From Diphasiastrum complanatum (Eukaryota > Streptophyta > Lycopodiopsida > Lycopodiales > Lycopodiaceae): DNA of 64,000 bases. Under the pieces are notes generated by a model. It did not search any database. It was not told the origin of the DNA and worked only from the letters and a program-made list of their open reading frames with translations. Position 1 is the first letter of the stretch. The number at the start of each line of letters is the position of its first letter. Position numbers and translations under genes: made by a program. Where the stretch lies: NCBI GenBank assembly GCA_029204225.1, contig CM055103.1, forward strand, positions 26,221,462-26,285,461. Direction: 5' to 3'. Below are positions 1 through 10,174 of this stretch, in pieces.

Positions 1-1452
1 CGCATGAACATTTAAATGAAGAAACTATAAGGGAGCATGCGACTTTTTGTAAAACATTGCCATGGAATTCATCTAAAAAAGAACCTGGATATATGGCAAT
101 AAGGACACAACTGCAAAAATACAAACTGCTAAAAATGAAAGATTATGGCTCACAAATATGCTCTACATCAATGGCATTGACAAGGCACAACACAATCCCA
201 GTTTCATATGTAAATTCCTTGTACGGAAGCTTGCCCTAGATAGGCTTAACAGTCCTGACTTCAGCCCCTTTCCTAATGATCAAAAAAACTCTGTTACAGA
301 AACTATCACATATGTCATGGAAAAGCTAACTGGGTTTTTACCCAACATCTTCTTTGGGAACGACTCTTTGCCATATCTACTATGTACGTACAAAGCCCAC
401 AAGGAACCTTTTAGATGGATTACCAATGCGCATGACTGTTGCTTTACTAAACTCGCAAAATTCCTAACAGGAGCTCTTGGTATGCTGTCACCATTCCAAG
501 GAAGGTGCAGGCCTTAAGGCAAAAACATACAAGGATATCCTAAATGTGGATACATGCTTATTTTGGCAATGCGAGTCCTCGATTGATTTTTATCTCAATC
601 TACCATCAAAGATTACCAATGTATGGGTTGCAGATATCTCTAAGTGCTATGAAAACATACCTTTAGACGGCACTGATGGGTTGAAAACTATCATGAATAA
701 ATCCATTACGTATGCGTTCAAACATTCTAATAAGATGTTTCTGAGTTTCAAGTGGGAACAAGAAAGGGACGCCTTTAAATGGTCATGGGAAAATAAAAAG
801 TCGGAAGGGTGGTACAATATCGATAAAAATCTCTTATGCTTGTGGAATGCCTTCTTTATAGACAATTGTATTGTCAGATTAGGAAACAAAACCTGGAAAC
901 AGATTCATGGTATACCGATGGGTTTTTCATGCTCACCTACATGGTGTAACTGGTATCTTGCATTCTTTGAAGCTGAATTTACTAAGAGACTAGCCTAGTT
1001 AGGTCTCAGAAAAGATATGAATGTTTTTTGTCACTCATTTAGATATATTGATGACATTTGCTTCATTAATAATCCCGATATTGATGTATTTATGAATAAA
1101 AATCAGATTGAAAAACCAGATAACCCTTTCTGGATTTATCCTCTAGAATTTTTTGATATTGAAAAAAAGTCTTGTGAAGCAAACACCACTAGTTTTTTTG
1201 AACATTTTGATTATTTTAAATCCTCGCACCGGTGTTCATCAGCTCTCAAAGTTTGAGAAAAGAAGAGACTTACATTTTCAATACTTATATTACATACATC
1301 TGGCTTCCAATAGGCCAGTCTACAACTCGTACAAAGTAATTATCTCCCAGGTTATTTCTGCTATGTATTGCTGCAACGATCACGATACTTTTATAAAAGA
1401 GGTAGCAATCTTGCTAGACGCTTTTCAAAAAAATGGTTTTATGAGGGAATAG
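1..1452 (+). pseudogene. Reverse transcriptase fragment, non-LTR / Penelope-like type, decayed
   Basis: Three successive reading frames together give the core of a reverse transcriptase. Visible blocks are motif A (V-A-D-I-S-K-C-Y-E, near 630-655), motif B (G-I-P-M-G-F-S-C-S-P, near 910-940), motif C (R-Y-I-D-D-I, near 1041-1058) and a conserved tail (near 1310-1450, S-Q-V-I-S-A-M). The frame breaks near 490-530, stops at 996-998 and shifts near 1240-1260, so it cannot make an intact protein. The 5' end lies outside the window. The W-C-N-W-Y-L stretch after motif B and the I-Y-P-L segment after motif C resemble the family seen in many animal and early-diverging plant genomes rather than copia, gypsy or ordinary LINE enzymes. 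The class is an inference; the RT identity is firm. Confidence 0.8.
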
Positions 1453-1544
1453 CTTTGCCTTATCATTAACAAACTGCTTTTGACTAATACTTTTCCAAGT
1501 TTGTCCTATGATCTACCACAGTTTATTAAAGGTCTGATGGTGGC

Positions 1545-1575
1545 CAGTTAGCTATCCCTTACGGGGAGCTAACTG
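1545..1575 (+). other. Strong hairpin at the 3' end of the RT fragment
   Basis: CAGTTAGCT (1545-1553) pairs with AGCTAACTG (1567-1575) as a perfect 9-bp stem, and CCC/GGG inside the loop can extend it. It sits about 40 bases before the (CT)n tract that ends the element. It could be a 3' recognition structure of the retroelement; this role is inferred. Confidence 0.5.
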
Positions 1576-1612
1576 CCCCCAAGTAATTCACTAGTTGCGG
1601 GGCGGTTGGTGG

Positions 1613-1746
<134 letters not shown>

Positions 1747-1787
1747 ATGGACTCTTCTTTATCAAAAGTTACCACCCTTGATCATGC

Positions 1788-1796
1788 TATAAATAA
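1788..1796 (+). promoter_or_regulatory. TATA box of unit copy 1
   Basis: TATAAATAA lies 42 bases after the preceding (CT)n tract, matching the TATAAAT elements ahead of copies 2 and 4. Confidence 0.5.
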
Positions 1797-2210
1797 ACAT
1801 ATGTGACTTGATGGTCCTAACCTTTGTTGCCAACCCAACCATATATGATACTTCTCAAAAAATATTTTCCCACCAATTCTGGCTGAAAGGGAGCTTACAC
1901 GGTACTTCCTATGGAACCACTATATGTAACCTGTTCTCGAATGAGTTTTTTCTACTATACGGTGAGAAGAAGATTGGAAGATATGCTCATGATAGAGATT
2001 GTGCCCTCCCTGGCTTGAAGTCATCTGCTTCTACTCTACGGTATGTGGTTTTGCTCGTTTCATATCATTGCTTTCATCTCTTTGCTACATATGAATGGTA
2101 TCAAGCTTTCTGGGTGATAAACGTGATGGTATGAATCTGTTGTCTAGAAATGGATCACCGAGTGTTCATACACATATTTTGTATGGCATTTTCTTTAAGT
2201 ACTATCCGCT

Positions 2211-2362
2211 GTCCAACGATGGACCAGCGATGAAGCATGCTCAACTGTGGAGAGCCTTTTTGAAGATATATGAGTTGATGTCCAACAATGGACCTGCAAC
2301 GATTTGTCTTGAGTTAGATACTCAAAAAATGGATATATATGGTAAGCTGTCCAACGATGAAC
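2211..2362 (+). repeat. Array of three short hairpins, 69-base period
   Basis: Three 14-base motifs of the form GTCCA-NNNA-TGGAC begin at 2211, 2280 and 2349, exactly 69 bases apart. Each folds into a 5-bp stem with a tetraloop (ACGA, ACAA, ACGA; the third has one stem mismatch). The roughly 55-base stretches between them do not resemble each other. The array lies in what would be an early intron of copy 1. Confidence 0.65.
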
Positions 2363-2997
2363 CAGTGCTTCCTTCCACATACTTTGTAATGCATGATAAT
2401 GTTAGGTATGCATCACATATGGTAGGTTGAGACAAAAGCTTCTTAATGACCAGTGATGAAGCACTTCTTACCTTATGAATGGTTGTGTGGATTCAAACTC
2501 CTTGTCAAAGATATGAAAGGATGAAAGTTTGGTTTGATAACTACAATATACAATAGGCTTTACTATCCTTCCAAGGACAATATGAATGTTTGGTTGTTCC
2601 ACGAAAGGTTACATACATACTCCAAAGACGAAGCCATTGTAGTATCATGCTATTATACAAAAGATACAACTCAGACACTGACATGTTCTGATTATGATTA
2701 GTATACCTCATGCTTTAACTTGTTTTGCTATCATACTTTTGAATGATTGACATATCAAAGAAAATACTACTGTGTCTAAGCACTAACAAATAAAACTTGC
2801 GCTCTTTGTAGCATCAAATTTTACTACTATCTTCGTTTTCGATTAGGTTCGATTTTGAACCATAAAGCTATAAGCGTTTGCACAGGTATGCACATTAAAC
2901 CATTCGCTTCAGTCTTATATAAGCAATGAGTGGTAGGCTCTCCTTAACGTGCTTATTATCGCTTTCACAATAGTTGACAATAACGTTATGAACGGTT

Positions 2998-3167
2998 TAA
3001 TCTTCTTTGACTTTGCCTTTCCCTTACTTGAGAAGTTGGCCTTCTCATCACCATCATGCAACTTCAAGGATCCAATCCTTTGCTTGACATGAAGGATCCT
3101 ACTCTCCTCGGCCACAAGCACACTATGGAGCTTGTCAATGGAAGGTAGTGCATCTTGAATAGCAAAG
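2998..3167 (-). pseudogene. Ty1/copia gag fragment inserted in unit copy 1
   Basis: On the minus strand this stretch reads A-I-Q-D-A-L-P-S-I-D-K-L-H-S-V-L-V-A-E-E and continues through a lysine-rich end. It is closely similar to the gag of the copia element at 14728-15477. Only the part just before the zinc knuckle is present. It is a dead fragment, on the opposite strand to the unit it interrupts. Confidence 0.8.
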
Positions 3168-3319
3168 ATATAAAATAGAAAAACTAAAGGATTGTAAAAA
3201 TTGCAACCAACAAAATTGACAATCACTAAGATCCCACTGGGATAATAAATAACAGAGGGACTGGTGGTCAGTGACAATGTCAAATGGTATACGATATAGG
3301 AGCATTCAAGGGACTAAAC

Positions 3320-3358
3320 ATGGCATCCTCACAAGAAGTCACTGCTACAATTATCCGG
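3320..3358 (+). CDS. 13-codon micro-exon of unit copy 1
   Basis: ATG followed by 12 codons (M-A-S-S-Q-E-V-T-A-T-I-I-R), then GTATGAG, a good splice donor. The equivalent exons at 5811 and 23991 have the same 39-base length, and the one at 21838 is 84 bases; all end at a phase-0 donor. The S-Q pair and the hydrophobic residue before the last codon are shared. Coding status is inferred from this conservation. Confidence 0.45.
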
Positions 3359-3592
3359 GTATGAGTTTTTCGAACAGTTTTCAGACTTTGCAAGCATCAC
3401 CTATGCTCGAAAGGTAAGGTGTCTCTTCACAAATATATTCCATTCTAGGTGACTAATAATGATCCTAAATACAGAAATTAGTTGATTTCTACTCAGTTCG
3501 ACTATTTCACTTCATAAATAATGAAAATTTTCTACGTATAATGACACCCACGCTGTTCCGAAGCAAGGTTTCTCTCCAAATTATCTTGGACA

Positions 3593-3839
3593 GCATGGAT
3601 TTGCGTAAGATAAACGGTTCTTACAAAATGATTAGAATGGCACGGATCTGGAGTTACGATAAATGTAAGTTCACTTGTAACTACACTATTCAACCATGGC
3701 TTGTGCAAATTTATTACCCATTCAGTTGTCATATCAGATTATGGTGAGATACGACTGGAAAGCATGGATATGCCCAGGAGTATGGACAGTAGTGCGTGAT
3801 GTTTCTTAAGTCACCAAGGTTAGAATAGCATGGATTTGT
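3593..3839 (+). repeat. Four GCATGGATTTGC-like modules, copy 1
   Basis: Modules sit at 3593, 3640, 3762 and 3828. The third reads AGCATGGATATGC followed by CCAGGAGTATGGACA. The fourth is flanked by GTTAGAA and TTCTGAC, which pair to put the motif in a hairpin loop. The same order recurs in copies 2 and 4. Confidence 0.6.
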
Positions 3840-3957
3840 TCTGACACCGGCACACATGTTCACACCATTTCTTTTAGCGATAAACAATATATACGATGAA
3901 AACTTTTCATACTTTTGCTGTAAACAAAATGAACTGATACGGACCAATGCGCAAAAA

Positions 3958-3990
3958 CTAATCAACATGGCACTCATCCTGATACGGTAA
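3958..3990 (+). other. Conserved Q-H-G...P-D-T-V box, copy 1
   Basis: Sequence close to CTGATCAACATGGC, then CCTGATACGGTAA, is shared by all four units 600-670 bases after the micro-exon. One frame reads N-Q-H-G-T-H-P-D-T-V. ATACG followed by GTAA could also be a splice donor. Whether it is coding is not settled. Confidence 0.45.
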
Positions 3991-4097
3991 CGGAGGGGCT
4001 TGGCCTATCCCTAGAAAATCGTCTTTGTGTTTGGGAAGACTGGACTATGTTTTAAAATGCTATTTATGCTGATAAGTAGTATAACTTCTTTTGGACA

Positions 4098-4334
4098 TGG
4101 ATAACAACTAACGCTCAGCTATGACACATGTCTTCCCCACTGTACTAACTCATGCAGTTTTGTGTTGTGGGATGGTGGTAGGTATCAGCTGGACGTCTTG
4201 AGAGTGGTTATGCTATATGGTGCTTTACTGTACTGTATTTTACTTTTCAGCTTTACTGTACCTTGTCGGTTTATGAATAAAGGCTTCAAAGGGTTTGCTC
4301 TTGCTTTGTCAAGAGGAACTATGTGAAATTGTGT
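4098..4334 (+). terminator. Conserved 3' block with polyadenylation signal, copy 1
   Basis: Begins at GGATAACAACT and ends at the CT tract. It contains GTGGGATGGTGG, a TTTACTTTTCAGC stretch, and AATAAA at 4276-4281. Equivalent blocks are at 6614, 22733 and 24750. It looks like a shared 3' end of a transcript. Confidence 0.6.
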
Positions 4335-4335
4335 A

Positions 4336-4400
<65 letters not shown>
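4335..4400 (+). repeat. (CT)n then (AT)n microsatellite
   Basis: A short CT run passes directly into about 50 bases of AT repeat, forming the tail of unit copy 1. Confidence 0.95.
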
Positions 4401-4403
<3 letters not shown>

Positions 4404-4661
4404 ATGGATGCTTCTACATTTATACTTGCCCTGCTTTGTTACTAAACAAGTTGCCTCCTCAAAAACACAAGGTTATAATTCAAAATATCCCTCTCATGCA
4501 TAAATGGTCCTTTTTAATCTAAAGAGTTTTTCTCTCTTTGTTTTTTAAATATAATATATATATATATATACTCTACAAAATTTCAAACTCAAAATCCTAA
4601 CTGGAGGGAAATTAATTCCTCCCCCCCTCACTACCTTCCGAGAAACTACTCTACATAACAA

Positions 4662-4668
4662 TATAAAT
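4662..4668 (+). promoter_or_regulatory. TATA box of unit copy 2
   Basis: TATAAAT, followed about 115 bases later by a strong splice donor (GTAAGC at 4780), gives a plausible promoter plus first exon. Confidence 0.5.
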
Positions 4669-4927
4669 GCTTGCAGTTTCGAGGATCCTCCCTCACATCA
4701 CTATGAAGAGTATTCTTGTTTCTCACATACATCAAGGGCGCCCTACCAATTCCGGATTCGACATCACACTATTGTAAGGTAAGCAACTCTCCTTTACTTT
4801 GGCATTCCAGCGCATTTTCTATGCTTCCGGGTTTCGATCATACTTCTTTGCTTAATCGTTGATTATGGCTTAATCATGCTCAATACATAATGCTTTGTAT
4901 GAGTCTTTTTTGGTAGGATGGATATGA

Positions 4928-5446
4928 GTCCAGCAATGGATTGTTCCAATGCATCATTGTGTAGATTGAACAGGTGTTTTCTGCCTGTCAGCGATGAACA
5001 TCATGCGCCCTACTACATCGCTTCAAAACTGTTTAGTAGGTAGTGATTGTTTGCTTGTCATCTTTTTGTATGTATATAGGGCAGAGATGGAATAAGCTAT
5101 ATTGTAGTGGATTTTTTTTTTCAAACTAAAACACTTATGTATGCTTGTCCCCAGCGATGGACAGATAGCATGATTTCTTCACTTTTGATGATGGATTTGC
5201 AAGATAAATGGACTTTCTGTGTGATGGACAACAAGCTCCATTGTTTCTTTTTTTTGGATACTATAAAATGAAAATACACACTATTGTCCAGCGATGGATA
5301 GTAGGTTCACCCACTTTGTTTTTCTCTGAAGGTTTAATGGTTCATATACTTTGCTATCCAGCGATGGACAAAAAGCACATATCTTCTTTTAATAATGGTT
5401 GCTTTTGTCACTCTCATACCTTCTATTATCCAGCAATGGATAGAAG
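4928..5446 (+). repeat. Array of GNRA-type hairpins, about 70-base period
   Basis: Motifs of the type TCCA-GCGA-TGGA recur with tetraloops at 4933 (GCAA), 4991 (GCGA), 5154 (GCGA), 5291 (GCGA), 5361 (GCGA) and 5433 (GCAA), with weaker remnants near 5080 and 5224. Intervals in the right half are 70, 67, 70 and 72 bases. The unit at 5282-5305 can form a 10-bp stem with two G-U pairs around GCGA. Sequences between the hairpins are unrelated. GCGA and GCAA are classic GNRA tetraloops in RNA. Confidence 0.65.
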
Positions 5447-5810
5447 GAATTTTGAATGCTCACCTCTAAGAATTGGCTTTACTCTCTGTTCTTACAAAGA
5501 ATTGATATTCTCAAATGACATTTTTTACGTTTTCCAAGTCTCACTATACTAAATTGTTAATCAATGCATGTGATAATGTAGCGTCATCTCTTACTACGGC
5601 CTATACCTTCTACATTTTGGATCATACTCGAACCGAGCATTATCGTACTCAAAGCAAAGGTATGTCATCGACTGAATCTTCATAAAGCAGACAATTTAAC
5701 GCATTCCGTGTACTTTATCTAAACGTGTTTTACTCTTAAATGTAGCTATGGACTAAACAGACGATTTTTTGTCATTATGATATAAAGAAAAACCTTTTAC
5801 GAAAACAACG

Positions 5811-5849
5811 ATGGAAGCCTCTCAAAAAACCTCATCTACAAACATTCAG
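5811..5849 (+). CDS. 13-codon micro-exon of unit copy 2
   Basis: ATG plus 12 codons (M-E-A-S-Q-K-T-S-S-T-N-I-Q) followed by GTATGAC. Length, frame and the S-Q and I-Q positions match copy 4. Differences from the other copies are mostly single substitutions with no indels. Coding role inferred. Confidence 0.45.
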
Positions 5850-6015
5850 GTATGACTTCTCGTCATCGATTCGTATATGAATTCTACGATGCACAAACAA
5901 GAGTACTTCCTTATACCTTAACATTGGTACGTTTCACAAAATTAACTAAATGATTCTTAAAGAAATCCTTGTCAAAAACCTAACAGTAGGGACTCCAATA
6001 ATATGGTCTTAGACA

Positions 6016-6366
6016 ACATGGAAATGCGTAAGATACAGAGTTTTTGCAAAAGGGTTAGAATGGTACATATCTGCCCTAACACCTAGTAAAAATATTGGAA
6101 ATTTTCTACTAAAACCGATCATGTCTATCCGAAACAGTGTCCATATACCATGGTCATTATATAATCTATGTATAACAATCTTGGTTATATTTAACCCCAC
6201 CCTTATTAAGTGTTGCTTTAGACTATTGGTGAGATACAATTGGAAAGCATGGATACGCTCAGGAGTATGGACAGCCTTGTAAGGGTCATACCTTGCAAGA
6301 GACAACCTTGTGCATGACATACCTTGCTTTGTAAGGGTCATTTAGGTTAGCATGGCATGGATTTGC
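6016..6366 (+). repeat. GCATGGATTTGC-like modules, copy 2
   Basis: Modules at 6016 (degenerate), 6062, 6247 and 6355. The third has the extended AGCATGG..CTCAGGAGTATGGACA form, and the fourth is GGTTAG-catg-GCATGGATTTGC-CCTAA, which folds as a hairpin. Confidence 0.6.
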
Positions 6367-6476
6367 CCTAATACCAGCATACGTGTCCACACCATGTCTT
6401 TTGGCTAATCAAAATGTAAACAGTTCATACTCTTTCTATAACTACAATGAACTGATATGGAACAATTGCCCGTAAG

Positions 6477-6510
6477 CTGATCAACATGGCACTCGTCCTG
6501 ATACGGTGAT
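6477..6510 (+). other. Conserved D-Q-H-G-T-R-P-D-T-V box, copy 2
   Basis: CTGATCAACATGGC..CGTCCTGATACGGTGAT; one frame reads D-Q-H-G-T-R-P-D-T-V-I then stops. It aligns with the boxes at 3958, 22588 and 24631. Confidence 0.45.
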
Positions 6511-6613
6511 ATAACAGCTTGGCCTATTGCTAAAACATTGTTTGATTGGGAAGACTAGACTATGTTTTAAGATGCTATTCGAAGCTGTTAAATAGTATAA
6601 CTTCTTTTGGACA

Positions 6614-6869
6614 TGAATAACAACTGACAGTCAGCTATGACACTTGTCTTCCTCACTAAACAAACTTGTGCAGTTTTGTTTTGTGGGATGGTGGCAAGTA
6701 TCAGCTGGACGTCTTGAAAGTGGTTATGCTTTATGGTGCTTTCTAGTATTGTATTTTACTTTTCAGCAATACTTTACATTGTTGGATTATGAATAAAGGG
6801 CTTAAAAAAGCTTCAGTCTTGCTTTGTCAAGAGGAACTAAGTGCAACCTTGTATCTCTCTCTCTATGCA
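6614..6869 (+). terminator. Conserved 3' block with AATAAA and short CT tail, copy 2
   Basis: Starts at ATGAATAACAACTGAC, carries AATAAA at 6792-6797 and ends in a short TCTCTCTCTCT run. It aligns along its length with the 3' blocks of the other units. Confidence 0.6.
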
Positions 6870-6979
6870 TCCTGGTAGTGTAAATCGGACTATTCCTTGG
6901 TTGGGATAGTACTGAAGCTTTTATCTTTTATCTGATTCATAAGCTAATAAAGGTCTGTTTTTATGGTTTAGTCCACATG

Positions 6980-7943
6980 ATGGTTTCAGGATGCTTCCTC
7001 TTTGGGTTATGGGGAGCCCCTTCCTCCACCTAACCATTTTGTTCAGAAACTAATTTGTTGTATGAAAAAGGCCGTTGAGATGCATAAATTTGTCACTAAT
7101 ACTGATAGGGCTACATGTTCTTCTGAGGATAAGATTCTTTGCCTGATTGATCTGCTTGATTTCGTTGAAAAATTTGATGAAGAGAAAAAGATCTGTAATA
7201 TGCACATTAGAAAAGTGTTCATGTGCTTGGAAAATGAAAATGGTATTACTCTTGCTATCCTTTCCCCTCCTGTTTCTAATGCTCTTCTATCATCACAACC
7301 TTCAGTCTTTACTGATGACCTTGATGAGGATAGTGCCTCTCAGCTCAAGATTTTTTCTCAAGACATTTGCCACATTGGTGACCTTTTTTCTTATGACTTT
7401 TGCCAATCTTACCCTTTGTTCCTGGCAGAATTATTGTGTACAAATCCACCCTCACATCTTATAAACTTTGGAGTCTGCCTTCCGTCAATTTCCTCACACC
7501 CATCACTATCGATCTTTGGATCATGATGACTCATTTGACAGAAAACAAAATACAAGTCTGCAAGTTGGCCGCCCTGCATAAAAATCCTTCACTTGAGACT
7601 CCTATTTCTTTTGACACCATCATTCGTATGAACAAATTCAAACCATCACATTGTCCCTCTGAGCAAACCTGGGCCAGAATCAGAGGCCACTTTGAGACCG
7701 ACTTCAATAGAATGAACCTACATCAAGCCAGAATCTGAAACTGGAAAAGATCAGATGAATGCATTCTTCATGTGGCTTCATAAACCTGCTAGGGATGTAG
7801 TGAAATCACACCTTACTTTTCTTTTTATCCGCCAACACATGATTGACTCTTCCATCGAACTTGCAAAAGATTCATCCGCCAAACTTCTTGCACCTTTGGG
7901 AGATACCGAAAATATCCGAGAAATAGAATGCCTTCTAAAATGA
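6980..7943 (+). pseudogene. Unrecognised broken ORF, possibly retroelement ORF1
   Basis: Three frames follow one another: 7002-7526 (acidic, cysteine-containing), 7400-7738 (ends in W-A-R-I-R-G-H-F-E-T-D-F) and 7755-7943 (W-L-H-K-P-A-R-D-V-V-K-S-H-L). The frame passes from one to the next without a large gap, so they probably came from one protein of about 310 residues with a frameshift near 7420-7520 and stops at 7736-7754. A basic, serine-rich stretch follows to about 8150. I do not recognise the family. It may be the upstream ORF of the RT element at the window start, but no overlap links them. The gypsy LTR at 8201 cuts it off. Confidence 0.45.
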
Positions 7944-8200
7944 CCTAGCTTTTCTACCCTCCAAGATCAATATTTCCAGAACTTGAATAAAAGAACTAGC
8001 TCTTTCAATCTTAACAATCCAAAATCAATCATCTGTGGATCAGGAGCAAAAAAGAAAAAGCGGTTTTCAAATTTCAAAGGAAAGGAAGGACAAAGCAGTG
8101 GCAGCAAGGTTGATTTACCAATCAAAAAACTAAACTTTTACAGATCCTAATCGATGTGCAGGACGAAGAAGGGACAGTTAGAAGGAAAATCATTACTTCA

Positions 8201-8937
8201 TGTTGGAGGGTTTGCGGATCCCAAGGCAATCCTAACCCTAGTTAATAAGTGAGAGGGATTCGGCACCCTACGTGTGTAAGTCCAATTCGATGTTCACATA
8301 GTTATTTGATTAGTTACAAGTCAATAAAAGGACTTTAGGCCTTTTTGCGAGACTTTTAATGTCACAGGGCCTAAATGTCAAATTAGTGAATAAAGTTGGG
8401 TTTCTCTCCAATTTGGATGGTTCTCACTCTTTTTTAAATTTGAATAATTAGGGAGGCAGAAATGGACCAATAGGATTCAGAGGCCAGGGTCCTCCTCTCT
8501 ACTATAAAAAGGGACCAACTCGAGTTCCTACACATGTTCATTTTCTCATTTCAATAAAGTAGATTGGTTCTCTTCAGAAATGGATTGATGAATGTCCTTG
8601 CTCTCTATCACTTTTCCCCCATCTCTCATGCTTTCTTTGGATTTTGCTAATTGTTGGATTTGATTGTTATTGGGATTGCATGTTGTTATACTTTTTATGA
8701 GAGAGAAATGGAGAGAGAGAAAGAGTAAGCTATCTTTGTTGTGGATGCATAGTGTTAATGGATCGTAGGGTTAATGGATGTTAGAGTAAGATGTGAATCC
8801 TCCATTCATGTTGAAATCTGAACTATACTATCGCTCTCATGGGAACGAATCTATGCGTGACAACTAACTTCATCTCTTTGATGCTAGATTGACTAGAATC
8901 TTGGATTCAGGTTAGGCAAGGAAAGAAACCCACTACA
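8201..8937 (+). repeat. 5' LTR of gypsy element 1
   Basis: Runs from TGTTGGAGGG to CACTACA (737 bases), three bases before the primer site. It contains CTATAAAAA at 8502 as a likely TATA box and AATAAA near 8553. It is homologous to the minus-strand LTR starting at 25099, including the CTCTCATGGGA block and the ...ACTACA end. Confidence 0.85.
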
Positions 8938-8940
8938 ATA

Positions 8941-8959
8941 TTGGCGCCGTTGCCGGGGA
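8941..8959 (+). other. Primer binding site, tRNA-Asp type
   Basis: TTGGCGCCGTTGCCGGGGA is complementary to the 3' end of plant tRNA-Asp plus CCA and lies just after the LTR, as expected for minus-strand priming. Confidence 0.85.
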
Positions 8960-10174
8960 GCTATGCCAATTTTTTAGTTTGCAGCATGTTTGTTGGATGG
9001 TTAGCTTGCATTAGGCATCTTGTCGTTGCATGAATAGTGTTAGATCTGCATTTAGGGTTAGTTTGGGAGTGATTTTGCTTGATTTGAGTGGATTTGCTTG
9101 TTTGAAATATAATCTGATTGTAGAACAGGGAAAGCTATTCATATCACCAATCTTAAGATCCATTTGGATTTGAGATATCAGAAAATACCGCAAAAATCGG
9201 TCAAATTTGCCAGATTTTGGTCAAAAAGAGACGAAAATTGTCATCAGAGCTGATAACTTTTTGCTCTCTATCAGAAAATGTTTGCCGAGTTGCAGACACC
9301 TTTGGTTTTGATCACAAAACCTTCAATTTGAAGGGCAAAGATTAATTTCCAGCAGATTTTCAGAAACATCAGAAAAACCGTCAAAAAACACCAAAACATC
9401 ACCAAATAAAAGTACAAAAAAAGAACCTTTGCATGATTCACTGTGCATAGGTGTGATTTAGATCTATCTACTGCTAGGTCGGCGAAGAATAATACCAAAA
9501 AAAAAAAAAGGGTTTCCAGAGGATCAGTTGTCATATTGCCATATTTTTGCCAAAAAAGTCACTTTTTTGCAAAAATATCAATATTACTTGATCCTTTGCC
9601 GAAACCTTCGTCGAGTTTTCAAAATATTCTATTTATAGTGAAATACAATTTTTGAGTTTGGCGAAGATTCTTTTTGTCCAGATCATAGAAAATTTTGATT
9701 TTTACCCTCGCCAAACTACAAAAACTGTATTTTCTTGTGTCAAAAACCTTCGCCGGGTTTACCCTAGTTTTATATTGTCAGATCTTGCATCTAAGAGTTC
9801 GGCAAAGGTTATTTCCCTAGAAATTGTCAGAAAATATGATTAGAGAGTTTTTTTTTTTTTTTTCCAAAATAGCATTGTTGAACCTTCGCCGAGCCAACCT
9901 TCGCCTAGGGAACCTTTGCTAGTACTATTTCTAGGTGTTGATTTTTTAGATCAAGTCTCTATCAAAATTTGGATCAAATCTGATACATTCTGATTTGGAT
10001 TCTGAGAAATTTTTCATTTTTAGAAGTATCGATTGATTGAATTTCGAAATCTTTTTTACGATATAATATGAGATTCTTGAAAAGTGAAATAGATCTAGCG
10101 GATCTGATCTGAGATAGTTTTGATTGAAAAATCTAGATCCAATCTCATTGTCTGCTTGATTTGAATTTTTAAAG
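8960..10174 (+). other. Gypsy 1 leader with CCTTCGCCGAG repeats
   Basis: About 1.2 kb of AT-rich DNA without a convincing gene. Between 9590 and 9920 it repeats variants of AACCTTCGCCGAG at least five times, on both strands. The same motif recurs in the minus-strand relative at 28150-28460 and 29280. Confidence 0.6.

Larger units (their letters stand above)
1788..4350 (+). repeat. Gene-like repeat unit, copy 1
   Basis: First of four related units (others begin at 4662, about 21126 and 23263). In order it shows a TATA box (1788-1796), possible splice donors (2040, 2886), a hairpin array (2211-2362), a short conserved exon (3320-3358) ending at GTATGAG, four GCATGGATTTGC-like modules (3593-3839), a box readable as N-Q-H-G-T-H-P-D-T-V (3958-3990), a conserved 3' block (4098-4334) with AATAAA, and a CT/AT tail. 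A copia gag fragment interrupts it at 2998-3167. The layout suggests a polymerase II transcription unit with small exons. Function and family are unknown; it could be a cellular gene family spread by duplication or a non-autonomous retroelement. Confidence 0.6.
4662..6869 (+). repeat. Gene-like repeat unit, copy 2
   Basis: Same architecture as copy 1: TATAAAT at 4662, a likely first exon ending near 4779 at GGTAAGC, a long hairpin array (4928-5446), a second possible donor (AAAG then GTATGTC, 5660), the micro-exon (5811-5849), the modules (6016-6366), the D-Q-H-G box (6477-6510), the 3' block with AATAAA at 6792, and a short CT tail. It is the best-preserved example of the full order because no foreign insertion is seen in it. 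Confidence 0.6.

Noticed and set aside
2211-5446. CRISPR-like array (short repeats with unique spacers)
   Set aside because: Only 12-14 bases are conserved, spacing varies in copy 2, and the DNA is clearly from a plant nucleus; better explained as structured RNA elements.
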